Positions 43,705-55,097 of a stretch of DNA of 64,000 nucleotides are shown here, in pieces. How positions within the stretch are numbered: position 1 is the first letter of the stretch; every line of letters starts with the position of its first letter. The notes beneath the pieces were generated by a model, which was not told the origin of the DNA, did no database searches, and saw nothing but the letters and a program-made list of their open reading frames with translations. Source of the DNA: Monodelphis domestica (Eukaryota; Chordata; Mammalia; Didelphimorphia; Didelphidae); contig NC_077228.1 of the NCBI RefSeq assembly GCF_027887165.1, forward strand, positions 430,196,457 to 430,260,456, read 5' to 3'. The translations under genes and the position numbers were made by a program.

Positions 43705-44689
43705 CTTTGCACATAATAGACCCTTAATAAATTACTGTTGATTGATTGTTGACACTGTTATTCTCGCCAGAATAATTTCAGTTTGGACTTTTTATTATTT
43801 TTCATTTCTATCTGGCTCCCCCTCTCTATAAGGATATCTTATTCCTCTTGAGAAGTTAGTGGCTATAGTAAAAGGAAGATGATTGGGTTACTGGCATGAT
43901 TTCGGTGCCTGCCTGGGCACTAATTATCCATATAACCTTTGGCGAATCAGCCTCTCTGAAGCATGCGTGTGCTTTTCTGTAAAGTGAGCATAAAAATACA
44001 GGCATCTTCCCTACACAACTTTAGGGGAAATAAGGGTACAATGTTACAAAGAGGTGAGTGACTGAGAAGTGAGTTCTGTGGCTTCCTGAGACTAGTTTGG
44101 TGATGATATAGTAACAGTGTTAGTTTGGGATTTCTTTATTAATGTTTGTTTAGGTTACTGTGAGGTTCCAACGAGAAAGCACTTTTGTAAGCACTGAATG
44201 TGAATGTAAGGAAATTGGTATTTTCTTGTTTTATCTAAAAGGGAGAGCAGTGTGTTTTGAAGGAGGAAACTATTTATACGTTAACTTATAAGTTTGCTCT
44301 TTAAAATATTATTAAAATGGTTTTTGAATGTCCAAGGACAGGCAGGAAACTCTAGTAAGCTGTGCCCCAACTTCCTGCTCACCTTCTTTGCAGGAAGGCT
44401 TGTGAGCAGGGCCAAATCTTCACTGACCCTGTTTCTTTTTGCCTGGAACATGTGCCTCTCCACCCCCATTTCCTGACCAGGCAGATGCTTGCCTCAGCCA
44501 TCTGCTGGAGTTGTGTACTCTCTTCTTGCCACAGACCCATGTTCTATTTGTGGAAATTGGGAGTGAGGAAGAGTTCTATGTAAACAAATTCCCCTTTAGA
44601 AAAATGCTGAATGATGTGGATGCACACAGCATTTAATATTGTCTTGATGGCACTTATCCCAATCGAATTTGTATTAATATTTGTCTTCT
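43705..44689. other. No gene recognised
   Basis: A very diverged SINE may lie at 43890-44010 (TCTGTAAAGTGAGCATAAAA). The frames at 44281-44636 overlap on both strands without known domains. Confidence 0.3.
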
Positions 44690-44795
44690 TCCTCTAGTAG
44701 ATTGGAAGCTTTTTGAGAGCAGGGAGCATATTTTACTAATCTTCATATTTTAACAGGATATTACAAGTCATGAATATTTAATATATTCAATGAAA
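44690..44795 (+). repeat. L2 3' terminus fragment
   Basis: TAGATTGGAAGCTTTTTGAG, AGCAGGGAGCATATTTTACT and a diverged AATATTTAATATATTC end. Confidence 0.5.
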
Positions 44796-44811
44796 ACAAA
44801 ATAATGTGAAA

Positions 44812-45054
44812 GGGTAGCTAGGTGGCACAATGGATAGTGTCAGATGTGTAGCTAAGAAGACCTGAATTCAAATCAGATTCCAGATACTTACTAGCTCTGT
44901 GACCTTGAGCAAGTCACTTAACTCTAATTGCCTCAGTTTCCTCAGCAGTAAAATGATCTGGAGAAAGAAAGGTGAATGACTCCAGTATCCTTGCCAAGAA
45001 AACTCCAAATGGAATGATGAAGAGTTGGACACACCTGACATGACTGAACAATAA
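44812..45054 (+). mobile_element. SINE-B, full length
   Basis: GGGTAGCTAGGTGGCACAAT, GAAGACCTGAATTCAAATCA, GTGACCTTGAGCAAGTCACT, ATGACTCCAGTATCCTTGCC and the end GACATGACTGAACAATAAAA. Confidence 0.85.
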
Positions 45055-45079
45055 AAGTATCATGAAGAATACCCCCTTT

Positions 45080-45276
45080 CTAGGTTTTGGTTTTGTAAGA
45101 TTATTCACTTACAAAGTTGAATAAGATGAAATATGTTTTGCTTGATAATACATGTATAGCCCAGACTGAATTGCTTGTCAACTCTGGAAGGGGGAGGGGA
45201 GAAGGGAGGTAGACGGCATGAATAATATAACTTTGGGAAACTTATGTGGAAATTTGTTGTTAAAATAAAGGAAAAA
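45080..45276 (+). mobile_element. Short L1 3' end with exact 15-bp target duplication
   Basis: GCTTGATAATACATGTATAG, CCCAGACTGAATTGCTTGTC, a purine run GGAAGGGGGAGGGGAGAAGG and a TTGTTGTTAAAATAAAGG tail. AAGAATACCCCCTTT occurs at 45065-45079 and exactly at 45277-45291. It inserted 11 bp downstream of the SINE-B end. Confidence 0.85.
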
Positions 45277-45334
45277 AAGAATACCCCCTTTTTACCAGAC
45301 AAATTAAATTAATGGCAATATGAAATGGACTAGT

Positions 45335-45735
45335 ACTTTTTTCTTTTCTTTTTTTCTTTTTTATTAATAGAGTTTATTTCCAGGTATTTCATCCCCTTCT
45401 GTCCTTCCCCAAATCATAGAAGGCATCATCTGGCAAACAGATATGTGTATATATAGATTATATCTTTCATGTTTACATTTTTCAATTCATTCTCTGGAGG
45501 TGACCATTCTCAAGTTACTCTACAAGTATTAAATCTGTAGCTAGATATAATGTTCTCTTGGTTTTACTCATTTCTCTGTTCATTATATAATGTAGTTCTT
45601 TCCAAGTTTTTAAAAATTAGCTCGTTCATCATTTTTTATGGTGCAGTAGTGTTCCATCACAATCAAATACCAGAGTTTGTTTAGCCATTTCCCAATTGAT
45701 GAATACTTACTTTTAGGAGGTTTTTTTTAACTACC
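45335..45735 (-). mobile_element. L1 3' coding/UTR region, antisense
   Basis: TTCTCTTGGTTTTACTCATT, GTAGTTCTTTCCAAGTTTTT, AATCAAATACCAGAGTTTGT and TTTAGCCATTTCCCAATTGA are the reverse complement of the region near the L1 ORF2 end. Confidence 0.7.
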
Positions 45736-45754
45736 AATCATTCTCATGTCTTCA

Positions 45755-46000
45755 ACTAGGCAGCTAGTTTGTACAGTGAATAAAGCCAGGGGCTTGGCAT
45801 CAAGAAGACCCGAGTTCAGATTTGGCCTCAGCCACTTAAATAACTGGGTAATCTCTGCCTGCTTTAGTTTCTTCAACTGTCGAATGAGGATAATGGCAGC
45901 AGTTACCTCCCAAATTTTTTACAAGGATCAAATAAGATAATATTTATTAAGTGGTTAGTATAATACCTATAGTCACCATATAAATGTTTGCTATCATCCT
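45755..46000 (+). mobile_element. SINE-C copy
   Basis: AGGCAGCTAGTTTGTACAGT, GGCTTGGCATCAAGAAGACC, CGAGTTCAGATTTGGCCTCA, CTTTAGTTTCTTCAACTGTC and ACAAGGATCAAATAAGATAA, then CCATATAAATGTTTGCTATC. Confidence 0.75.
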
Positions 46001-46010
46001 GTCTTTGTTG

Positions 46011-46227
46011 AGCCTGTAAGTCTCTGATTTATATTCATTCATTCATTGTAAAATACAAAAAAATACAACAAAAAATACAATTTAGAACTTTCAGAGACTT
46101 TAGAAATCAATGAGCCAAACCTTCCATTTTATAGATGAAGTTAACTAAGAACCTAAGAGGTTAGGTTTATGCAAGGTCTCAGAGGTAATAAGTTACAGGT
46201 GAGGATTTTAAGCATAGGTTCTTGGAT
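46011..46227 (+). repeat. Local duplication, copy 1
   Basis: Starts AGCCTGTAAGTCTCTGATTT and runs through a MIR-like core (AACTTTCAGAGACTTTAGAA, TTCCATTTTATAGATGAAGT) to AGAGGTAATAAGTTACAGG. It is collinear with copy 2 at 46901, including sequence 5' of the MIR-like part. Confidence 0.75.
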
Positions 46228-46900
46228 CCTAGATTTCTAATTCACCCCACTGCCTCTAATGATTATTGATATAGATTTATAATGGAGAAGTGGTACAGAG
46301 AGGCAAGAAATCATCATTTCTTATTTCATCTGAAGGATGGAAGTCTTATGTTATGATATGTGTATGTATGTGCTTATTTGTGTATGTATGTGTGTATTGT
46401 GATTTTATTAGTATAGTTGGAGGAAATTTCCCTATCAATATAAGTCAGACCCTTCTTAGCAATTTGTGATATTAGAATAATACTTAAAAGCACATTGCCT
46501 ATTCAAAATAGAAAAAAATAAGATCACGTACATATTTGCCAAAATTATCCCTGCTTAACTTTACTTTGACTGGTCTTGTTTTCATGAGTATGTCTATATT
46601 CTCTCCGGTAAAGTTACCTTGAATTCAGGGACCATTATGTCTTTATTTTGTATGCCTCTCTCAGTGTAAGGACACATACATAAATGCTTGAAAAATACTT
46701 GATGGGGATGGGTGGGAGAGAGAGTGAGCTTGAAGACTGATCACTTACAGAGAGAGACAACTTATAACATACAAAATTTGGTAGGCATTTGTTGATAGAC
46801 TTACTTTTAAATGATTCTTTTGCCTCCTTCTTGAGCCTCTCTCAGATACCTTCCACATGTCTGCTTGACTAATGTTTAAACCATCATCACATCTTCACCT
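46228..46900. other. Spacer between the duplicated copies
   Basis: Contains a GTAT/GTGT-rich microsatellite at about 46355-46398 and a possible L2 terminus at 46595-46715 (TTGAATTCAGGGACCATTAT). No gene. Confidence 0.4.
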
Positions 46901-47079
46901 AGCCTGTAGTCTCTGATTTATATTCATTCATTGTAAAGTGAATACAAACTGGAACTTTCAGAGACTTTAGAAATCAGTAAGGTCAAAACTTCCATTTTAT
47001 AGCTGAAGTTAACTAAGGCTCTACAAGGTCACAGAGGTAATAAGTTATAGGGCGAGGATTTTAAACTCAGGTCCTTTGA
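46901..47079 (+). repeat. Local duplication, copy 2
   Basis: AGCCTGTAGTCTCTGATTTA, TATTCATTCATTGTAAAGTG, AACTTTCAGAGACTTTAGAA, CTTCCATTTTATAGCTGAAG and ACAGAGGTAATAAGTTATAG. The spacing to copy 1 is 890 bp, same orientation, with several small indels. Confidence 0.75.
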
Positions 47080-47734
47080 CATGGAAGCAGAAAGCTGAAC
47101 AAGAAATTATGATGATCACAATGTTTTGCATCTTAGAGGCATGATTAATTATCCCATTTGTGATTAATCATTTCCAACATGAAACCCCCAAACTAATGCT
47201 TAGCAGGATTGAACTGTTTCTTTTTAAATGAAGATAACACATCTTCCTTTTGCAAAATAAATATTCTTTTGAATGGAATTCAGATTTTCTAGGCACTCGC
47301 ATCTCATTTTTTATATTACATTTTGATAAAGCAGTTTTCTATACTTTCTAAATATAAAAAATATTTATATGTCTTTAAAAAACATTCAATTAAATTAGTC
47401 AGATGCCAATGCATGCATCAATGGGCTATCTTTCAGACCATGATTATGATATATAATTAGCACAAAGAGGTTTTAATTATTAACTTAAAACAATATTGAA
47501 AATATTTTGACCTAAAGGTGATTATATCTTGAATATCTTAAGAAATCAGTTAACACCATCTAATATCTCCATCCAGGACCCTATATTCTTCTGATATACT
47601 TTGATAGAAACTTGAATGCCTGCAGTAAAAATAATATGAAAATACCTGAGGGGGTACAATTTATACATTGCATGAAACTCCTTCCATTGACAGCTGAAGA
47701 ATCTTTCCATAGCTTAGGTAATCCCTGAGAAGAT
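47080..47734. other. No gene or clear repeat
   Basis: AT-rich unique-looking sequence. Confidence 0.3.
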
Positions 47735-47935
47735 AGAGGCAGCTAGATCATAGAATGGATTGAGTATTGGATTCCAACTTGGGACTATCTTAGTTTAAAT
47801 CCTATCTCAAATATTTACTTGTGCCAACCTGGACATGTTACTCAACCCCTATATACCTCAGTTTCTTCATCTTTCAAATTGAGACATGAATAACTCCATT
47901 TGAAAACCTTAAAATGCAAAAAATATATATATTAG
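47735..47935 (+). repeat. SINE-C-like copy
   Basis: GAGGCAGCTAGATCATAGAA, TAGTTTAAATCCTATCTCAA, CTATATACCTCAGTTTCTTC and a diverged 3' part. Confidence 0.65.
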
Positions 47936-47939
47936 AGAT

Positions 47940-48115
47940 GAAGTATGATATAGTGGGTCAAGCACTGGACATGGATTCAGGAAGACTTGGTCCAAGAAAT
48001 TTAACTAGCTTCCTGGCCCATGTTCCTCTGTTTCCTCATGAGTAAAATAAAGGAGTTGGACCTAATGGCCCTAAGATTCCTTCCAGTTCTAAGTCTATGA
48101 TCCTATAAGTTGCTC
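47940..48115 (+). repeat. SINE / MIR-like copy
   Basis: CAAGCACTGGACATGGATTC, TCTGTTTCCTCATGAGTAAA and GGAGTTGGACCTAATGGCCC followed by TTCCAGTTCTAAGTCTATGA. It sits head to tail with the previous copy. Confidence 0.65.
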
Positions 48116-49355
48116 AGGGTACACTATCTGCTGTGTTAGTATGCTTCTTGTAAAATAGGAAGGAAAAGTTTCAGATGTGGGGCATCTCCTTTCTCTCTAG
48201 GAGGGCCAAGGTATGAATCCAAAACCTTTCTCCAAATGCAAGGAAGCTTCCATTTTTAAGGTTTCCTTCTCTAAAGACAGTGAGAAGGAAGTTGAACATG
48301 GTCCCCATCTAGGCCCTAGCCTCCAGATGACTACAGTGGAGTACAGCAGCCAAGGAGCACATACCTGGCTTTATCTTCCCTGAAACATGCTATCTTTTGT
48401 AGCATCACTGTTACATCTTGACCCTTAAATCCTTGCCAACTTAACATGGGGGAAAAAAAAAGCAGTGTCCACAAACTTCCTTTTTTTCCAGGAGACATTG
48501 TGGTCTCTGAATATTTAATTGAGGTATCAATTAAATCATACACAAAAAATTCATGTCGCCACACAGCTGCTTTTTTCTTAGGGTAGAAAAAAAAAGAAAT
48601 TAAGTGTTGAAAGAGCATGTACCAAGTAAGTACTAACCACGTAGTGGGAAAGATACAAGAAAGATGTGTCATATCAAGCAAGACGTGTCAATGGCTATTG
48701 TTTTAGTCAATCAGAGGCCAGTTTACGTTTCCTTCTGCATCCAATAGATACATGTCCTTAATTGGGGACTTTTTTTTGTAGGAAGTGAGTGAGCAAACTT
48801 GATTACGCTACATCTGTTGTTTGTGTTAAGCATCCGGTGTAGCAATGGTACATTCTTGAAGTGTTTCTCCCCTCACTGACTCTCCCCATCTCATTTACAA
48901 AAATAAATTAAAGCCATGCTTGGGAACATGTTCTAAGCCACACAGGTGCAACCAGTACACAGGAAAAGACAGTCTGAGATGGGAGGGGTGGGGTGAAGGG
49001 CTCATAAAACTTCCATCTTAAATAATAACACTACTTGAAAAGATGTGGTCATTTGGGTTCATTATTTGCTCACATGAGTCACATCCTAGGGCACAAGTGA
49101 TTTAGTGGTTATCATGCATATGGCATTTTGTAGCCAAATGAATAGTATTTATACAAGGAAAAATACTGGTAGAATGACTTCCTCATGTATGTGTTTTGAG
49201 GAGATCCATTAGATCATTTCAATTTGCCAAAATGCTTTTGATACAGGGAATCATAATAATGAAATGTCAAATCTCTTGAACATAGCAGTATAAACACCCC
49301 CAACCTATTAGAAGTAGGCACTGGATTTTTAGAATAGGTTCTAAGACAGTCTAGG
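48116..49355. other. No gene or clear repeat
   Basis: Includes the 10-bp hairpin at 48513-48536 (ATTTAATTGA / TCAATTAAAT, loop GGTA). Otherwise unremarkable. A 116-codon minus-strand frame at 48331-48681 shows no recognisable domain. Confidence 0.3.
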
Positions 49356-49359
49356 AATA

Positions 49360-49490
49360 GCTAGCATTTACATAGCATTTTAAGATTTGAAAAGCACTTT
49401 ACAAACATCAGCTCACTTTATCTTCACGAAAACTCTGGGAGGTAGGTGCTGTTATTAGCTTCCTTTTTACAGAAGAGGAAACAGGGAGTG
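49360..49490 (+). repeat. MIR 5' half
   Basis: TAGCATTTACATAGCATTTT, AAAGCACTTTACAAACATCA and CTCTGGGAGGTAGGTGCTGT, then TTACAGAAGAGGAAACAGGG. Confidence 0.7.
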
Positions 49491-49494
49491 TGGC

Positions 49495-49665
49495 ATAGTC
49501 ATTGGAGAGCTAGCAACCTCAGAGGCAGGACAACCCAGAACCAAGTCCCACCTCTGACTTATACTGACTGTGTGACTTTGGGTAAGTAAGTCACTTAACC
49601 TCTCAGTAACCCAGGCAGCTCTCAAAATCTTCAATTTGCAGAATAGGTACTGATATGGAATGGTC
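49495..49665 (+). repeat. SINE-like copy inserted after the MIR half
   Basis: GTGTGGCATAGTCATTGGAG, GACTGTGTGACTTTGGGTAA and GTCACTTAACCTCTCAGTAA are a tRNA-SINE head and core. It interrupts the MIR, whose expected 3' half does not follow directly. Confidence 0.55.
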
Positions 49666-49889
49666 TTTACACTCCCAGGGTGGGGCATCAGAAATTGAGA
49701 AGAGAAAGGGAAAGAGGAAAAGAAAAATTAGTTCCAATTAGTAGAATTTTACCTCTTTGCAATTATTTCATTAATTTTTCATTTTGTCTTTGTAACTCTA
49801 GTGTTTAGGATAGCGCCATATATGTAAATATATATGGTCCTAAATAGCTGATAATTGGGTTTGAGTAGGATTTAATCTGTCCCACTCCC

Positions 49890-50040
49890 TTCCTTTTACA
49901 TGAGTAAAGAGGGGACCAGAAAGACTTCATGACCTTGGTCAAGATCACTTGTCAAGTTTCTGACAGAGGCAATATCAGAAATCAGATTTTCTGCCATCCA
50001 ATCTAGGATTCTTTCCACATATTGTGATTCTGCTTTTTAC
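49890..50040 (+). repeat. MIR-like fragment
   Basis: TTTTACATGAGTAAAGAGGG, TGACCTTGGTCAAGATCACT and AATCAGATTTTCTGCCATCC. Degraded. Confidence 0.4.
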
Positions 50041-52414
50041 TGAAATGCATAGGAAAGCTTTCTTTTTTAATATAGTTAATGGTTGTGATGGTTTTCTGTG
50101 GCCATAAATAGGTCTTCATTCTTGGGACTGAGCCATATAGCTATTCATAGGAAAATGGGTTTTAAAGTCAGAAGTTGATCTCATCTACATCCCTCAAGTA
50201 AATACTTATTTTCTAACTATAGGGTCATTAACCTCATATTTTTGTTTTAGAAATAAACTGGAAAACTTTCTAATTTCTTCCACAGTTTACTTGATTTGTT
50301 TTCATGTTACTACTTTAAAAGTGATTTTTTGTATACTTTTACCTAACATTTAAAATGTATTTTTGGATGGGTATTATTGACCTTATTCCATTTGACTATT
50401 GTTTCTCTTTTGTAGTAAGAGCTTATCTTGACTTTTTAAAATTGCTTTTCCCTCTCCTTTCCCTTGGGCATTATAAGTGTTCCAGGTAGATTAATGTAGT
50501 ATCATTCAAACAGAATGTACTTGATGCCAACTTTCCTTTTACCCCTTAAATTTAGAAAGGTATAAAAGCATCACATTTTGTCAGGTACAGGGAGAAGAAA
50601 TCACAATTTCTCAGAAGCCTTCATTGATTTTTGCATGATATCTTACCCCCCCACACACACCTGAACCAACAATCAGTATAACAATCAGTTATAATTCCAA
50701 GTGTATTTTGTTCTTAAGTCTCTATTGTTTGTCTCCCTTACCACAATGAAAACTGCTCAGCTAACCCTTGATGTTTTATACAGTGTTCTGCATTAAAGGC
50801 AAATAATCATTGAAGGAATCCTCTTTACTCTTATGTCCTAAACCTCCACCTCCCCCAAAATCGACTGCTTTGAGCTTGGTTTTTAAAAATATATCCAGAG
50901 GAACATCAACCTGTTTCTCCTACTGCTTTCACTATTCCTTCTGACTCTTGCTTAATGTTAAGTAGTCTACCCATTGAATTAGGGGTTCTTATCCTTTTTT
51001 GAGTTATGAATCTCTTTGGTAATCCAGTCTGTGGGCTCTTTCTCAGAATATTTTTTTTCAAATGCATAAAATAAAATACATAGGATGTTTTTTACAAAGG
51101 AAGCCAGTTTTAAGGAAATGTGACTATCAAAATATTTTATAAAAATAAGCAGGTTAAGAACTCTTTGCATATTCCCCGAGATCTATCTTCAGACCACTGC
51201 CTTTTCTCTCTTCATTCTCCCACAGTAATCTTACCCACTCCTTGGCTTCAATGTTCATATCTAGGGGAATCGCTCTAATTTGTGTTTGAGCCCTTAACTG
51301 CTCCTAGCCACACATTAGTATTTCCAGTACCCACATCAGTATTTCCAGTTACCTATTGAGCATTTGAAAGTACTAAAAGTAGCTCCCACTCCCCATGTCC
51401 AATATCAAGTTCATCTTTCTGTACCCTTTTCTAATAGTTCTGTTTTGCTTTTCCCATTTGTTCACTAGCAAAGTAGTAGAACAAGTCCCCTATCTTTCTT
51501 GGCTAAATTTTGGGTTCAGAGTGTCTCAGGCATGCTTATAAGCACCTGTTTAACCATGCCTCACACAGTGAGGCTCCTTATTAAAAAACTTCTGTGATAG
51601 ATTTTTCTAAGTAAAGTTTTAGAAGGATATTTAATTTGTTTTAAGTGGACATGCCAAAAATAATTATAATGAGATTTATAATAATAAAATGAGTGTGTGC
51701 CTTAGAGCCAGAGACTTGGGACAGAAAATAAATGCCTGGGGTTTGAGGTTTTTGTTTTCTCTTTTTTTTTACCCTCTTCTCTTAAAAATCAGTTTCAGAA
51801 AATTATTACAGGGTCAGCAAACTGATAGCTGCAATAATGTCCCTTGGTGTCATGTCCTCAGTAGTCGCATTGCTAACATGCTTTGATCAGCTATCCTCTT
51901 GGGACTAACCCTACAGAGGCCCTCAGCCTAAGGAAAAAAGGCTGCCACAAAGAATTCTGGTTTCAGTGAACAGAGACCAGTATGGTAATCTCTGCCATGT
52001 CCATCATCATGTTCATCAAGCCCATCCCAGAGTATGGACATGCTCCAATTTACATTTTGATTTGGAATTCCAAATACATTTTCCCTTCAAAATGATGTTT
52101 ACCAGGATAGTAAACTTTCAAGGCCAGTCCACAAAAGACTATTAATAAGTAATGTACAAATAACCAGGATTCCCTCTTCAGTTCTGGGGCCACTGACAAA
52201 CTTGGGTTTGGTATGTTATTTTGTTTAGTTGTCATTATCCAAAAACAATTAGAGTCCCTATTTCAGTGCATACTCTATTTACAGACCTCTTGGGAAATTT
52301 GAATCAAATATTGAAGCATTTGATTAAAAGAAAATAGCATGGTAATACAGGAAAATAAACAGGCAACAGAAACACCTTTTAGTCCCTCCCACATACCCCC
52401 CCCCACTCAAAATG
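50041..52414. other. No gene recognised
   Basis: A 2.4-kb stretch of ordinary sequence. A two-copy 21-bp tandem (CAGTATTTCCAGT unit) lies at 51309-51351. Short frames lack known domains. Confidence 0.3.
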
Positions 52415-53250
52415 AGAACTTAACCTTTTCTTGAACCTCATCCTTCTTGATCTATCTATAGTCTTTGACCCTGTTGACCACCATTTTCTCCCAGATACTC
52501 TCTCCTCTCTGGTTCCCTTGCTGGATCTTCATTCAAGTTATGCCCACCAACCATACATTTTCTCCAAGGCCATTTTTTCTGGGTCCTCTGCTCTCTATAT
52601 ACTTCCTTGTTTGGGAAAGTCAACTCACAAGTGATTGTGACTACCATTTTCATGGAGATGATTTCCATTCTAAAGCCTTTCTCCCAAATTCTAGTCTTGT
52701 GTTACTAAATGCCCTTTAAACATCTCACAACAGAATTCTTAAGATGAATCAAGCTCAACAGGGCCAAAAGAGAACTCATTTCCTTTCCCAAAAAGTCTTC
52801 CTTCTTTGCAACTTCCCTGTTACTCTCAAGGGCACCCCCATCTTCCCAGTCATCCATGCTCATACCTTTAGTGTTATCTTTGACTTCTCACTCACCCTCA
52901 TCTCATATATCCAATTTGTTGCCAACTCACCTTCACAGCATCTCTTATATGTCTCCTTTGCACTCACATAGCCACCATCCCGGTACAAGTAGACCTTCAT
53001 CACCTCATGCCTAGACTGTTGTATTTATCTTTTGATTAGTCTCCTTGTCTCATATATCTCCCACTCCAATCCATCCTCTACTCAGATGCCAAAGTGAATT
53101 TCCTAAAACTTAGATGTGATCATGATGTACTCCTTCCCCACTCAATAAACTCCAGTGGTTCCCTAGTACCTTTAAGGTAAAAAAATAAAGTTATTTCTTT
53201 GGCATTTAAAGCCCATTACGATATTTCTACTTCCTATATTTCCAACATTC
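52415..53250 (+). pseudogene. L2 LINE ORF2 and 3' region remnant
   Basis: Near 52437-52500 the frame reads ILLDLSIVFDPVDHHFL, which matches the L2 reverse transcriptase block containing the first catalytic aspartate (LDLSAAFDTVDH-type). Downstream, ATCTTTGACTTCTCACTCAC, TATATCCAATTTGTTGCCAA, CATCACCTCATGCCTAGACT, CTCAATAAACTCCAGTGGTT and TTTGGCATTTAAAGCCCATT are the L2 3' coding and tail blocks in order. Stops and indels rule out function. The overlapping frames of 63-84 codons on both strands are its pieces or shadows. Confidence 0.75.
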
Positions 53251-53582
53251 CTTCACTTTGCTTTCTGCTATAAAGTTTGAAGTATATGTCTATTTATGCA
53301 GGCCATGAAATCTAGAAAGCTCAACAGAAAGCTCCTGGGATGGCTTATATTTTTGAAAATAAGATCTATTTGAATCAATGAAAATGGGATTATTTAGCTC
53401 AATAAAGAGAAGGGTGAATGACTGTTTAATTGTTTTGTGTATGAAGAGGTGATGGTCATCATATGTTCTTTATTTAGTATACAATGAAAAGAAAGCTGAC
53501 AAAATTTTAGTACCAAAGACTTAGTTTGGGGAAATAATTTGATTCTGAGCATTTACTAAGAAACAGAGACTTCTTGGCCTTT

Positions 53583-53774
53583 TTTTAACCCTTACCTTCC
53601 ATCTTAGAATCAATACTCTGGTTCTAAGGCAGAAGAGTGGTAAGGGCTAGGCAATGAGGGTTAAGTGATTTGCCCAGGATCACACAGCTAGGAAGTGTCT
53701 GAGGCCAGATTTGAACCCAGAACTTCCCATCTCTAGGCCTGGCTCTCAATCCACTGAGCCACCCAGCTTCCCCC
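53583..53774 (-). mobile_element. SINE-A, antisense, full length with target duplication
   Basis: TTAACCCTTACCTTCCATCT, GGCAGAAGAGTGGTAAGGGC, TTTGCCCAGGATCACACAGC, TTTGAACCCAGAACTTCCCA and CTGAGCCACCCAGCTTCCCC. CTTGGCCTTT at 53573-53582 recurs exactly at 53775-53784. Best preserved SINE-A here. Confidence 0.9.
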
Positions 53775-53986
53775 CTTGGCCTTTGAAGTATAGGCATATA
53801 GGCTCAAGACTTATCTGTTTTGGGCAGCTTCAAAAGATTTTTCTCTGAAAATTGAGGATGGTATAAATACTCTTTTAAGATATCTTTAAATTTATGGCTT
53901 TTAATGCTATATTAATATGTGTTTTATAGGCAGGTGGATAGGAGAAAGGATAGAGAGTACTGGAATTAGAATCAGGAAGACTGGAA

Positions 53987-54833
53987 TTGATAAGCTGGAG
54001 AGTCTCTTGAAGAAGGCAACCAGGATGGTGATAAAATTTGAATCCTAATAATATGAATAGCAGTTAAAGAAAATGGGCAAGGTTAACCTGGAGTAAAGAA
54101 GATTAATGGGTAGGAGGGAAGGCATGAGAACTGTCTTCAAGTATTTAAAGTGTTATCATGTGGAGGAGTAACTAGATTTGTTCCATTTGGCCCCAGTATC
54201 AATAGATGGAAGCTGCAAAGAGGTAAATTTAAGCTTAATATAGGGGGAAAACTTCCTAAAAATCGGAGCTATTCAAAATCAGTTGTGGCATTTAATTATG
54301 ATGGAATCCTACTGTGCCAAGAGAAAGAATAGGCAAGTTAAATTTGGAAAAACATGGAAAGATCTGAATGAAATTATAAAGAGTGAAATAAGCGGGATCA
54401 AGAAAACATTATATACAGGAACAGAAATATTATTTGAAGAATGATATATAATTTGAATCATAATTTTGGAAAACTTTGAAAATTTCTCTTATATGTAATT
54501 GGCAAAATAGAATATCTTTCAAAATAAAAAAATTAAAATTAAAAAAGAATGAATTGTGTATGTCCATCTCTCTACAGAAATTATTGCTAAGCAGAAATAG
54601 TAAGACAGTTTTATACACACACACACACACATATATATATATGCACACACACACATCTTTTTGTCAAATGGTACCTTCTGTGATAAGGAGAGAGAGAGTT
54701 AATTGGGTAGGTCACTGTAACAAATAAATAAACAAAATTTAATAAATAAATAATGTTTTTAGGTGCAATGGCTTCCTCAAAAGGTGGTGGTTTCCTCTTC
54801 TTAGAAGTCAAGCCAGTCAGAACTACTTGTCCA
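53987..54833 (+). mobile_element. CR1/L3 LINE 3' end, interrupted by L1
   Basis: TTGATAAGCTGGAGAGTCTC, AAGGCAACCAGGATGGTGAT, ACTGTCTTCAAGTATTTAAA, TGGAAGCTGCAAAGAGGTAA and AACTTCCTAAAAATCGGAGC are the CR1/L3 3' end. After the L1 at 54284-54757 it resumes with GGTGCAATGGCTTCCTCAAA and GGTGGTGGTTTCCTCTTCTT. A SINE head fragment (GAATCAGGAAGACTGGAATT) abuts the left end at 53931-53985. Confidence 0.7.
54284..54757 (+). mobile_element. L1 3' end with compound CA/AT microsatellite, nested in CR1
   Basis: TTAATTATGATGGAATCCTA, GAAAGATCTGAATGAAATTA, AAACATTATATACAGGAACA, then a compound (AC)/(AT)/(CA) microsatellite at 54615-54656 and ATCTTTTTGTCAAATGGTAC; the tail is AAATAAATAAACAAAATTTA. Same L1 3' subfamily as at 14790 and 34735. 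Confidence 0.75.
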
Positions 54834-54852
54834 TCTTAAGTTTGCCATTTAT

Positions 54853-55097
54853 GTTGTTGTTCAACCACATAAAACACTTTATGACCCGGAGGACCAAAGC
54901 ACACCAATATCATCCATGGAGTTTTCTTAGCAAAGATACTGAAGTGGTTTACCATTTCTTTCTCGAGTGGATTATGGAAAACAGAGGTTAAGTGATTTGC
55001 CCAGGATCCTACAGCTAGTCAGTGTCTGAGGCAAGACTTGAATTCAATCTTCTTGACACCAAGCCTAGCATTTTATCCTCTGGGCCATTTAGCTGCC
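54853..55097 (-). mobile_element. SINE-B, antisense
   Basis: GTTGTTGTTCAACCACATAA, GAAGTGGTTTACCATTTCTT, GATTTGCCCAGGATCCTACA and a head CTCTGGGCCATTTAGCTGCC. Confidence 0.8.

Noticed and set aside
44281..44636. Cluster of overlapping frames of 60-73 codons on both strands
   Set aside because: No frame is favoured by codon use or motif, and no splice or promoter signals support any of them.
52431..52971. Possible small genes with a reverse-transcriptase-like motif
   Set aside because: The LDLSIVFDPVDHHFL motif and flanks identify a broken L2 LINE, not a cellular gene.
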